A DNA stretch of 64,000 bases, from positions 24,741,498 through 24,805,497 of the forward strand of contig NC_026660.2 in the NCBI RefSeq assembly GCF_000004075.3, read 5' to 3'. Under the pieces are notes generated by a model that was not told the DNA's origin, made no database searches, and was given only the letters and a program-made list of their open reading frames with translations. A program made the translations under genes and the position numbers. Positions 1-12,600 of the stretch are shown here, piece after piece; positions within the stretch are counted from its first letter, which is position 1; each line of letters opens with the position of its first letter. This stretch comes from Cucumis sativus. Lineage: Eukaryota > Streptophyta > Magnoliopsida > Cucurbitales > Cucurbitaceae.

Positions 1-2600
1 CAAACATTTTTATGCATACTTTTTGTCTAAAAGGAAACCTTCACTTAACTAGTATAACCATTGTTAGTTAATAAAAAAAAAATCACCTAAATAAAATGAA
101 TATTGATGTATTTGGGAGCCTCAACGTGGTGCATCTCGGGAAATAAATTAGAATTAAAGTGAATTTTTTTCTTAAATAAACTTTTAATAATAACCATGTG
201 AAAATAATGTCTAATAAACGGTTTCAAAACATGATTTTAACTTAGGATGTGAATAAAATTGGTGAAAATATAAAGTTAATTTTAATAATTACAAACTCTA
301 GTTTAGAATTTGAATGAATGCAATTTCAAAAGTTTAACCATATAAATTGATTTTCTTTAGCATAATTCACATTTAATCTAAAGTTTTGACTTTGTCTAAA
401 TAGATTTTTTTTTTTTTGACTTTTTGGGCACCAATCAGTAATAAAAGAGCAATGGAAAATAATGAGATATAGATTTGTTTAATTGTGCATAAAAATGCCC
501 ACATAATATGAAGTTTTAAATTTGTAATTATTACTTGTGTCTGCCATTACAAGTTATAATTATTCAGTTTAAAACTTTCTAATAAGCTAATCATTATAAT
601 TAAATATAATGATCTCTAAGCCATGGCCACCAATTTTCTACGCCTTGTTTTTCTGTGACAAAAGTTTCTCTTTTTGGATGCTTCTTCCTCTCAATTAAAC
701 ATTATATTCTAAAAAAAGAATTTAAATTATTAAGCTTTTAAAAATATTTATATATACAACAAAATATAGATTATAATCTTTACCCAGTGAACACAATGGA
801 TAATTACTACATGTGTATCACTAATAATAGTTTATCTAGATATATATTTTTTTTCTCCAAGTAACTGCTCTTAAAATTTAACCCCAGGCCTACACTTTAA
901 TGTATCAAGATATTTCAGGGATTAAATTTCAATATTTTTGCTCCAAATAAATAAGTATTTTTTTAGACAATAAATCACATTTTTTTATATCGAGGGTAAA
1001 ACCATATACAATCCAATCAAGAGAACGAGCAATCAAATAGTATTTAATCTTATCAATTACTGTTAAAACTAAATTTATTTAAACGATGACATATTCGATC
1101 ATCTGTGAAGATATAAGAAATTACATGTATTCACATATTTAATTTACGAAATATAAGAGGCTATTAGGTTATTTTTGGATTTGATTGATTGAATGGATTT
1201 TTTTAAGTTGAGTATATACGAATTAGTTATACAATGAAATATTATTTATTGTTTTTTAGCAGCTTTATTAATTTAAACATAGTAATCTAATTATCTTAGG
1301 GTTTAATTTAGAAAATTAAACATTTTAAATAAATTGGAGTGTTACTTGTCCAAAACAAACTTTCCTATTATTCTTAGTCTAATTCGAACCATTTTTATCA
1401 AAATATTTTAAATAAAAATATGAATAATATTTTTCTTATATAAATTCAAAATTTCTCTATTAACGCATAAAAATTGTTCAAATATTTGTATATATTCATC
1501 AATAAACTATTTATATTTTTCTCTTTCACTTTTATTTTAAACTTTGTTACTGTCAACACGAACGAAACAAACAACAAAGTGATCGAGGTTAAAAAAAATC
1601 ATTGATTTTGTTATTTATCATACAATTGTTTGAATTGCTTAGGTGTAAAACCAAATGGTTTGGTTAACTCCAAACCGAACCAACAATCATGCCTAACCAA
1701 TAATTGTCTTAAGGCAAAAAGAAAAAAAAGAAAAAATTCATTTAAGATGTTTAAAGCGATTGCTATTTTACTGGGTTCATCGAGTGATTTTCTGAGCAAA
1801 GGCCCATAGGCTTTCAGTAATGGGCCTGGCCTGATGGAGGAGTCACTAGAACAAAAATATTATTTTAATAATAAAAATAAAAAGCAACAATAGTAAAAAT
1901 AGTTAAAATAAAACAAAAGAAAAAAAATGTTTAATTTATTTGAATTTCTAGAATGTATATTTTCACCTTTAGTAAATGAGGACTTCTTAAATACAATCAC
2001 TATATTTAGTGTAGTTTATATTAATATTGCAATACTCAAGTTTGGTGTGTTAAACCATTTGTTTTTCAAGTTATTTAATTTTATTGGTGTGCATGCAGAA
2101 AAACTCAACAACTTTTTGATTAGTACCAATATGACAACTCAATTATTCTTGCTTTTGACAATTATTTTTTAAATGATATTACAATTTCATAAAATTTAAA
2201 AGTATAAAATAAGTAAATGATTACCTAAAATAAAAAGCTACAATGGAATGAAACACATGGTTGGAAATTAGATAGTTTATCAACAAAATTAAAAACAAGA
2301 AAAGCTAATTGTCAATTTCTTAAGAGTACACACCATATTCAACTTAGAGGGAAGGTTTGAACCTGAAATTTATTATCCTCGAAAATGTACGAATGTCATG
2401 TAAACAAGCAATGTCTATCTAATTACATAACAATTGTTAAATTTTAGATGTCATCAGTTTTGAAGGAAAGCTAATACGTAATATAAAAATGAAAGCATTA
2501 AATTTTTAATTAAGGTATTAAATATTAATTTTAGTTGAATAATTGAGTGGATTTTTAAGAAGACTATTCTTGAAATAACAACTTTTGAATGAGATAATAT
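1..2600. other. AT-rich intergenic region, no supported gene
   Basis: This stretch is strongly AT-rich, with many homopolymer runs. The open frames in it (for example 1611-1799 on the minus strand and 1927-2172 on the plus strand) are short, low in complexity and match no family I recognise. The one ordered element I see is an 8-bp perfect inverted repeat, AGGCCCAT at 1800-1807 and ATGGGCCT at 1820-1827. It carries two GGCCCA/TGGGCC site-II-type motifs of the kind found in plant housekeeping promoters, but I can attach no gene to it. Confidence 0.6.
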
Positions 2601-2858
2601 TTAAGATAATAATGAATGGTTTATACTTATTTTGAAATTGGATATATAAAAGAATATTGAAGAATAGAATTTAATAAAATTACCTCGTATGAGTATTAAG
2701 TGAAAATAACCGAAGAAATTCCCGCATAGGGTCCGGACAACGACTGCAAGAATATGAATGTAAATTGACCAAAAAGCCCATACTATCCGCAATTTTGGTC
2801 GGTAAGAGGCGAATGCAACTATTCCCTTGCCAAATCCTGTCGTCTTCTCCGTTGCCAT
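2601..2858 (-). CDS. Unrecognised short ORF divergent from the spatacsin gene (possible first exon)
   Basis: An 85-codon open frame starts with ATG at 2858 and reads leftward, away from the spatacsin gene. The first 60 residues have balanced composition and a hydrophobic stretch around residues 27-55 (beginning IVWAFWSIYIHILAVVV), so a membrane segment is possible. After about residue 59 the composition becomes AT-driven. A potential splice donor (CGAG then GTAATT on the minus strand, near 2680) sits at that change, so this may be exon 1 of a longer gene. I found no convincing next exon to the left. It lies head to head with the spatacsin 5' leader. I do not recognise the family, and it may be non-coding. 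Confidence 0.25.
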   Translation of the reverse strand: MATEKTTGFGKGIVAFASYRPKLRIVWAFWSIYIHILAVVVRTLCGNFFGYFHLILIRGNFIKFYSSIFFYISNFKISINHSLLS

Positions 2859-2923
2859 CTATTGCTCAATTCCGATAACACACCTCAAACCGATTCGGAC
2901 CGAGAGAAATCCCGATTCTCGAA

Positions 2924-2944
2924 ATGGCTTCCTCCCTCGATTAG
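2924..2944 (+). promoter_or_regulatory. Possible short upstream ORF in the spatacsin 5' leader
   Basis: A seven-codon frame (ATG at 2924, TAG ending at 2944; peptide MASSLD) lies about 740 bp before the spatacsin start codon. A plausible donor follows at about 2965, and the acceptor at 3683-3684 directly precedes the coding exon. This suggests a 5' UTR intron of about 0.7 kb with the upstream ORF in the first leader exon. The transcription start is not visible from sequence, so this is inference. Confidence 0.3.
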
Positions 2945-3685
2945 GTTACCACTTTGACTTCCAGGTTTCTCTTCCGTACACCTTTCCTTAATCCTGATTT
3001 TGCCGGTTATTGTCTTTTTTCTGTAATCTTGTATTACAATTGTTATGGCCGTAGTTTTAACTCACATAACATGTTGTGTAATGATGCCGTTTGGTAGTAC
3101 TTGGATTAGTTGCTGTTATAGTGGTGATTGCTGGCACTTTTTTTTTTTTTTTTTTTTTTTTTCTCTCTTTTGGTTTTGTTTTTGTTCTTGCTGGCATGTC
3201 GTTCTTCAACTTCGTTATGCTGAAATTTGTGTTAACTCTGTTATGGAAATCGATTGTTCCCACTGGGAGCTGAAGGATTCAATTATTTGGTTTTAGCTGG
3301 ACTTTCTAAGCGTTGCTTTTGAATATCTTGAGATTTAATTTTTTGAAAGTATCTTGATATCATGATATCAATTATTTGTGATAGTGAAATTTCATGAAAT
3401 GGAGTTGTTCTAAAGGTATAGTTGTTCATGCAAAAATGTTTGGAGATTCCACTATTGATGTGAGTTTGTGTGGTTGTCTTTAATAGTTAGTTAGTTGCTG
3501 TTTACCCAGCGTATAGGGAGAGGTTTAATCTCATCTCACGGTGTTATCATCATTCTACTGTTACTCTCACCATCACCGTGCTGTTTCTCTCTCTCTCTCT
3601 CTCCTCTCTTTATCTCATAGTCAGCATTTGGTTTGTTCACTTTCTAACATTTGGCTGTGGCCCCTTCTCTGCATTGGGAATCAGG

Positions 3686-6600
3686 ATGGACTCGGTTTCA
3701 GGTTGTGAAGGTCCTGCCATTTTGCAGCTGCAGAAGTGGAATCCTTCACAGCCTCAACTCAACCTCGCAGAGTATCGGGAAGCTTTTATTTCTCCAACGA
3801 GGCAAAATTTGTTATTGCATTCATACAAACATGAAGCTTTGCTTCTTCCTCTAAATACAGGTAAGTCACCTTTTTCTTTCTACTTAGAATTTTCTCACTT
3901 GTTTTGATGCTTAATTCTACACGCGTAATTTAAAAGGTACAAGGACAGAAATTTACATCTTAAAAAGTATCATGCACAGGGTCAATTTTCGCTGTTTCTT
4001 ATGGTACTTTTTTATGTGTTTCTTTTCTCAACGTCAAATAATACTGTGTTAGGCAACCGTCTGATCGGATTTGGGAATGTAAAATAGCCTAGACTCCTAA
4101 TATTAAATAAATTTGAAACATTACATCACATCCGTACAAAGAATTAGGAGACTCAGTATCTTTCAATGTAATTCTTCTGAAGATGCTAGAATTTCAATTT
4201 TTCACATGTTTAGCTTTCAAACACTCTTATTCTTGTCTTGCTTCTCCACAAGTTTAATATTAAGTTGTTTTTCTTTTGATTGGATATGCAGGGGACATTA
4301 GGTGTAGTGATAACTTCCCAAAGGAATATGATACCCACTTAAAAGATTCAGGATCATTAACTTTCTCAGAAGTGTCAACTGCATTTAGATCAGAAGATGC
4401 AGAAGGTGACGTACAATGCTCTAACCAATCAGTTGTTGATATTGATACGCATTCTCCTACCAGAGATGAATCTTCAGGGGCTAGTTGTAACAACTTCCTT
4501 GGTGATGTAAGTTCACTTGCTTGGGGGCTTTGTGGAGATAACTATAAGAAGCACGAAGATTATTTTTTTATGGAAATTTTATTTGTATCTGGAAGTCATG
4601 GTGTCACTGCTCATGCTTTTTGTGAACCGAAAAAAACAGTTGCAGAGGCTAAAAATATGGTCCAGTCTGAGTTTCGGAAAGGAAGATGGGTGGAATGGGG
4701 ACCTTATCCAACGTTACCACAAATTTTGGGGGCCCAAGAAAGTTCTGGTTCTAGTGAAACCTGTGGAAATGTCGATGAAAATGGGAGGAATCAGAATGGG
4801 GAAATGTTGCCTAGTTCAAACTCTAAGTGTGAGAATGATGCACTGTTGTCAGGAAATAGCACATCAAAGAGATATTTACGATCATTTCTTGCAAAAGTTA
4901 AGACTATTGAGTATGAAGATGACATTTGGACTATGTACCCGGAAAAATCCTCAGTTCCTTGCTTTACAAAGGTGGTTTCATTTAATATATTTAATTATAA
5001 CCTGCCGCCCCCAAATTCTGTTGATAACTCTTCTGTTAATGAACAGAACTGGCATGAAATAATTCTTGGAACACCTGGTAATACAAGGTCTACTTCATCT
5101 GACACACGTGTTTTATCTGACATTTTATCCAATGTATTTGGCATTGGCATGAATAAATCATACAAATGTTCCAGAGTATTTGCTAGCAACTCACATATTT
5201 TAATTGGATTTGTCTTAAAGATGGTGGAATCAGTGTCTGCTGATGAAGATGCTGAAACTGAAAGCAGAAATGATACCTTAATTCTTGTTGCTAGAGCTGG
5301 AAGTTTGGGAATTAAGTGGGTTTCTTCTGTAGAATTTGAGAAAAGCCAATATGTTTCACCAAGGATGGAGTGGGCAGATTTCTGCTTTTCAAATGACTTT
5401 ATAGTGTGTTTAAGTGACTCCGGTTTTATTTTCATACACTCTGCCTTGTCTGGCAAGCATGTTACGCGTATAGATGTTTTACAGGCTTGTGGGCTTGATC
5501 CTAAGTACTTACATGAGAAACAGGATTTGCAAATGAAACAAGTAGATCATGTCCAGGATGTTGTATCCTGTAGAAGGGGTAGTTTTTATGGCACAAGAAA
5601 ATTTAGAAGGTTGTTATCAGATTCTCTTTCCTCACGTTTTGCTGTGATCGATACATTTGGTGTAATGTATGTTGTTTCTGCTGTTGACCATATGTTAGAC
5701 CACTATTATGGATCTGAAAATTTGCTTGGACATTCTCACAATCTTGAACTTGTGAAGGTTCCAGCTAGTTGGGAGGGTGGTGGTTATGACATAGGCTGCC
5801 AGAGAAACTATTCTGAATCACTGGGGTCTCATTCATGTGGAAATGGTTCTATGAAAAATGAAGGTGCTTCACTTTGGGGTAATTCTAAATATAATGTGCT
5901 TCAGAATATCCAGGACTCAAAGGTTTATACGGGTAAAAGATATAAATGCTCTTGTTTAACTGCTTCTGCTCCGATTTTACAAGATCAGGAGTCCCAGGGT
6001 GGCGAATTACAGTCTTGCATGATGCGGAAGATATTTGTTTCTGCTTGTAAAACTAATGAAAATGATTGCTTCTGCTTCTCCCCTATGGGACTTACTCAAT
6101 ACATTAGAAGATGTAATACAAGTGGCCAAAATTCCTTTCAAGTTGTCCATTTTGATCTCCATCTGAAGTCTGAAGTCCATGATGATAGCTGCTTGAAATC
6201 CCAAATGACTTTTATTGATGGAAGGAAAAAAGATCTTGTTGGAGAGGCAGTTGGTTGCACTTCACAGGGATCTCTTTATTTGGTGACAAACGACGGTCTT
6301 TCCGTGGTTTTGCCTTCTATCACTGTTTCCTCAAATTCTCTGCCTTATGAGTCTGTTGCCAGGTTGCAACCTGGCAGTCTTCTTGGCACTACCAACCAAG
6401 TAAAAGACTTGGAGCTCAAAGAATCTAAGTGTCCATGGTCACCCTGGCAAGTTGAAGTTTTGGATAGGGTTCTTCTATATGAAAGCATAGATGAGGCAGA
6501 TCGCCTATGTTCTGAGAATGGTGAGATTAATGAACAACAATACATTATGTAGTTTATAGCGATATTTTCAGTTCATTTCATGAAAACGCTCTTCTAGTTG

Positions 6601-9600
6601 TAAATCTTATGACATTTGAGGAAATTTTTTTAATATACTCTCAATTCTCTGGGTTTTGTGGCAAATCTCCCTTATGAAAAGTGATGGTATATTTTTTTTC
6701 CTTTTATAGGGTTCCGTATAAATAGACTATGAAACAACCTTCACTGAATGAGATCCTGCATTTGCTAGTTCTTCCCAGCCGGCCAACGCAGGCAAGGCCT
6801 TGCCATAGATTAGAAATTAAGTCAAACTGATATCCTGTTATCAACGTGAGAGGCTCCTAGTTAGGATTATATTGGGATAATTAGTAGTAAAACGAATTCT
6901 AGTAATTAGACATTAAGTTTGTTAGGTTTTTGGGTTATAAATAATCGGAGTTATGAAGAATATTTCATGGATTCCTTTTGGGGAATTTAGGAAAGTCCAG
7001 CCCTTCCGTAAGGCTAGTGGCTACCTTTTCTTATGATTTTATAGCACATTTCTATATTTTTTCGTACTCTAATGTTCTTGAGTTTTTTTTTTTTGGGTGT
7101 GTGTGTGTGTGTTCTTATTGAGAGGCTTTCTAAAAAATTGGTATTAGAATCGGTTGTTGACATAGGGAGGAGCATTGGCGGTGGGTTTTTGACTAGGGGT
7201 GAGCATGGTAGATTGAAAAACCGAGCCAATCGAGTTGGTTTGGTGGGAGAATGAGAGGGGTCGGCCGGTGTCGGTTTGGAAAAGTTCCAAATCGAGAAAT
7301 TTTAAAAATTATTTCATAGAGTTAAACCGATTGATCTATCGACATTTATTCATTGACAATCGAGGTTGGTTTGAACATTTATTAAATTGACTATAGTCGG
7401 TTTTGGTCGAAAATATGACTCCGACCAACTAATGATCCCCCGTAGTTTTGACCTGGTGTTTTTTAGTGAAGTACCATCAGTACAGCTGCCAGGACGTTGA
7501 CTTTTCGAGGATGGGGTATTGTTAGGAACCAAGGTAGTATGAGCTACTTTTGACTCACATTGGTTAGAATGGGATTACCAATGTGGTACTTGAGTGATTT
7601 GGTTCTCTCACCTCAATAGCTGACTTTTGGGATGTGGTTCTCTAAGGTGCTTAACTACCTAACGCAATAGTGTCTGTCTGACATCTACCACCAACGTTTT
7701 TTCTTTGAAGAAAATATTCATTAAAAAACAGCAACTAGCAAACAGCAAACTTCTCAATTATAGCAGAGGAGATCCAACCGGGAACATCAACTCTCCAAAA
7801 ATAAACCCCAGGATCTTCCAAGGAGGAGAAAGTATGAGAACTCAAAAGAGAACAAAAGTTAATAATCATATAGCATTTTGATGCATCATTGTAGAGTAGG
7901 ATGAATGAGATGTAGATGTGGCTGAGTAGGCATGTCATTCTATGAAAAAATGGTTTTTTCCCTCACTTTATTGTTATGTGGTGATGATCAGAAAGGGGTA
8001 GCAAGGTGCAAAACATATATTTTTATTATGAGTAGCGATCTTGTTATCTAAGTTTTAGAGATAACTTATATATATGTGTAAGGAAATAAACTTTTCATTG
8101 AAATTATAAAAACTTACAAAGAAACTTGCACAACTTTCTTGATGAACAGATTGTTGGTGTGCTTTTTTGAAAGACCTCTGCAATTGTTATTCTTGTGATA
8201 TTTTGTTAATGTTAGAGTATTTTTTATTCTTCAATTTAGATCAGTCAGTTGGTTTGGTCCTTCTACTTAGTGTAGTCTCCACACCGGGGTCTTGTTTTTC
8301 ATTCTCCTTAAGGTCCTTTAAAGCTACTGTTTAACTTAAATATCAATAAAGAATTCTACCTTTTCACACACACACACACATATATATAGAGAGGGAGAGA
8401 GAGGAGGCTGACGCCCTATTATTTCGGAGTGTGTAGTTGGTTCTTCTTGGTTATTTTCTAAAAGGTGTCGGAAGTTAAATTAGATTTAGGGAAGTATAAC
8501 TCAGCAATACTATTCAAGCAGAACTTAAATCTTTGTAGTAGTCAGTTTCTTTTGTTGCTTTTGCTGCTGTTATGAAGTTCTAGTCCTTCCCTACAAACCA
8601 AAATGGTAGAACATTCAAATCCTTTTTGGTCATTCTATTTTCAAAATGTACTCAGAATTTTGCTCGTGGTCTATGGGGTCTGTTGTCCGGACCACATATT
8701 ACAGGCAGTTATATAGAGAATACAATTACAATTTACAAATATAACAAGAGTCATCTTCTGTACTTTCTTTTGAAAATTTTAAGGCATAATTAACTCTTCA
8801 TGTGGTTATTAGTAGCAGTGTTAAGACATGACAAATGATGGTATTGATGTACATATATATTTGTTTCAGGGTGGGACTTGAAAGTTGTGCGGATGCGTCG
8901 GTTTCAAATGACATTGCATTATTTGAGATTTGATGAACTGGAGCGGTAAGATCCAAAATTTTATGTTTCAATGTCTTTGGTTGAAATAAGAAGTGTTTGA
9001 GGCAAGAAGTAGAGTTGTTTAGTCATGGGCCCATAGTGAGTCTAAGAATTCCTTGGCCCGAACAAGGAGTGAAGTTAGCAGCTCAACTCCACCAAACTCC
9101 TTCCTCTAAACATCCCATTAATGGTTGTTGAGCTAAGCAATACTTGTGCTACTGTCATTACGTCCGGTAGATTCAGAGGTACTTGATTATAATAAAAATT
9201 AATTTTGAAAATCTCCAATTTAATTATTTTCAAAGAAGGATGTATGAATCAGGAGTCGGAATGATGGAAGATACAAGATATTGGAATCTGTGCTGCCTTC
9301 ATTGTTTTACCTGTTGTTGATTTAAATTTGTCTGGTTGCTTATAATTATGGCTTGGGTTTTGATGTTTGAACCCCAGCCAGGAGAGATACTATATAAATA
9401 TCTGACATACCTTTATGATTTGCTTAAGTCTTGTTGTACAAGTTGTTATAGTTCCAATTTTGTGATGGACAGATCTCTAGAAATGCTTGTGGATGTTGAT
9501 TTGGAAGAAGAAGGAATTCTGAGATTACTCTTTGCTGCCGTACATCTAATGTTTCAAAAAGCTGGTAATGATAATGATATTTCAGCCGCATCAAGGTAGA

Positions 9601-12600
9601 AATCTGTATACATTATTTTTCTCTCTCTATCATCCTCCTAAGCACTGTGGCCAATCTTTTATTTTCCAAGCAATTTTGATGATAAATAAGAACATTTAAA
9701 GAGAAAGTGCTAATCTGAAACTGGCTATCAACCTGAAATGTGAATCTGATGCATTCTGCAGAAAGGAAAGATGGGGTGGGGGGTTAGGTTGGAAGTTAAT
9801 ACAAAAAATGATTTGGCTGTTTTGAATACGAAGTCTCTTTTTTAAAAAAGAACCAGAACTGGGCTGAAGCTTGTTGGGATGGAAAATATTACAGAAATGG
9901 CCTAACAGGGCAAGGGTCAAAATTTGAAACCAGAATAAGATGCTGAAGCTTGTCCTGATGGAAGACATTGTGGAGGTGGTGTAGCTTATGGATAAAGAAA
10001 AGTATGTGGTTCAAGCTGTGTTTCTTAAAGGGGAAGTGTTAAAAGCGCTAAAAAAGGCCAGAATGCATAAGATTGTCAAAGTTTTGTGCAAGGTGTATAA
10101 GAGTTTGGAGGGTTGAACAATTTGCTTTGGTAAGGGTTTGAAGAAGGAAAAGACAAGAGGTTGCATTTGATTAGGTGGGAGGTTATCGAGGATTCAAGAG
10201 ACTTGTTTCCCCAGGGTTCTTGAAATTGGTAACCTTAGGGTTGCAAAACAAATCTTTGTTGGCCAATTGACTGTGGCGTTTTTTCTTTGAGCCCAATTCT
10301 TTGTTGTGTAGGATTTTTGGAATGGAAACATGACTTTTAGTTGAAGTAATGATTGCTGAATGAGTTGAAGGCTCCAAGTACATGAGAGTAAACAAAAACG
10401 AAAAGCTTCATACTTGCCAATACGAGGCTAGAACCAAATTACAACTAAGAGACTAAAGCTCTTAAGAATAATTAAAAACTTTCCAACTTAACAAATATCT
10501 CAAAACGAACAATCAGCTAAGAGCTTAGAAAGAGAACAACGCGGTAAGACTTTAGTTCGAGCAGACATGGCCCCCTTCCTTTTGAGTGGTTGTCTAAAGG
10601 GGTTAAAGGTACATAGCAGAATTTGTGAAGAAAACACTTGTTAGGAATCTTTCTTTACAAAATTTCAGCTGAATTTAGGTTGCCATTGAGCATAAGTTAT
10701 GAGGTCCTTATTTAGTGGGATGGTTAAAAAGTTGGGAGTCATTTGGATAAATGGACAGTTCCCTATGTTCCACTTGAAGGTGCGGTGAAAGTTTGGGTTG
10801 GAGGTAGTAATACAAGGTGCTCGGGCGATTGTATTGTTTTTTTGGGGTTTTTTTCTGAATTTTCTGTTCAATTTTTACAGTTTTTTCTGCTCTTGTAATA
10901 GGCTGATTGTTTTTAGGTTGCTCCTTGCTTTGATATTTACTTTCTCGGGATATGATGATTGGTGCTATGGAGGTGTCAACCTAGTTGAGATGTCCCATTT
11001 CTATTTCTTCTTTATTCTTTTCTTTGTATAATTCTCTTGTACTCAGAGTTCTCATTAATAAAAAAGTTTTCTCCGTTTCAAAAAAAAAAAAAAATACAAA
11101 ATGCTCGGGCCCTAATATGTTTCACCTAGCCAGCAAGAGCTTAGTTTAACTGGCATTCGAGTGTCCCAGTAACCATGGGGTCTATGGTTTGAATCCCTCT
11201 ACCCCCCAATTGTTGTAATGAAAAAAAGAATCTTTCAGTTTGAGTTACAGTTTAGTCAGTGGGTAGTGTATTGAGCGGAGGGTAGGGAGGTCAGCTGTAT
11301 TGCAGTCAAGAATATAGTTTGTCCGGAAGACAGAAGTAAGTAAGGAAATTGTAGGGTCAAGAATATAGTTTGTCCGGAAGACAGAAGTAAGTAAGGAAAT
11401 TGTAGGCGGGAGGGTGATTAGATCGCTAGTTAGAAATGAATTCCTGAGTGGTCTATCAGTGGAGAGGGTGGAGAGGGAGAGCTCCAAACCCTTCAAAATT
11501 CCGGGGACATGAAGCTATTTTCCCTTTCTTGCAATAAGATTTCAATAAGTATTTTGATTTGTTGATGTTGCTTTATTGCTTTATTTATTTTAATTGGCTA
11601 TTGCATTTGAAGTTATTTTCTTTTTGTTGACTGCAAATTAAATTGATTTTATAATCCTAAATTGATGAATATTCTTGTCTATTTTGTGCCTGCACACACT
11701 TGCTATATTCTCATGTAATTTCTACTTTTGGGGTTGCATATCTATTGACTTTTGAGTATTCTTTTCTTTGTTTTTATATAGTGTAAACCACAATTTCTAT
11801 TTTGTACAAGCTAACTATAGACAGTCTAATCAATGAAATGTTTGATTTCATTTTTATTTTTTAAAATAAGATACTAGAGACTATCGCTAGGAAAAGCTAG
11901 AGAAAATAACAACCCAAAGGCCACAGACTACAAAAGGCTTCTAGTAGTAAATAATCATCCAAAAACTATAATTTTGAAAAAATTCCTGTGGTAAATACTT
12001 GGTGATTTATGACGGTTTTGTTTTCTCAAATCCTATCATTTGGGGATGCCAAAGATTTGCCTGAATGGTTGTAAGTTGTACCTTAGTTTAGTATCCAAAT
12101 TTGGGTGTACATTCTCAATTATTTCCTTTATGCTTTCTACAGCCATTTAGTTTAGAAGGCTTCTTGTCTGCTCAAAATTTGATTTCATTTAAAGAGTAAT
12201 GTCTTACTTCTGAAAAACTTGAAATGAATTTCATTTGTAGGCTTCTTGCACTTGGCACACACTTTGCGACAAGGATGATTCATCAATATGGGATGGCTGA
12301 GCTCAAGAGAAATGCTACTACGTTTAATGATTTCAGTAGCAGCCAAGAAATTTCCATTTTCCCGGATTTTCCTTTTCGAATGCAAAATGAATTGGACTAT
12401 TCAAGAAAACTTCATGAGATGTCTCACTTTTTGGAGATAATAAGAAATCTGCATTGTCATCTTAGTTCAAAATTTAAGAGGCCATGTCAGGAATTGGTAT
12501 GTTTATATAGGGCATTATATGAATTTATTCATTGAACTAGTAATAACTTGTTTGAATGTTGAATTTTATAGGTAGCTGGGGAGGCATTGATATCGGACCA

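Noticed and set aside
1927..2172. 81-codon plus-strand frame, Phe/Leu/Ile-rich
   Set aside because: Composition follows the AT-rich DNA; no start context, no family match and no neighbours.
3045..3296. Poly-Phe/poly-Lys frames around a long T run
   Set aside because: They come from the homopolymer at 3137-3162 within the probable spatacsin 5' UTR intron.
4995..5456. 153-codon minus-strand frame
   Set aside because: It is antisense to the long spatacsin exon 2, matches no family and reflects low stop density on the opposite strand.
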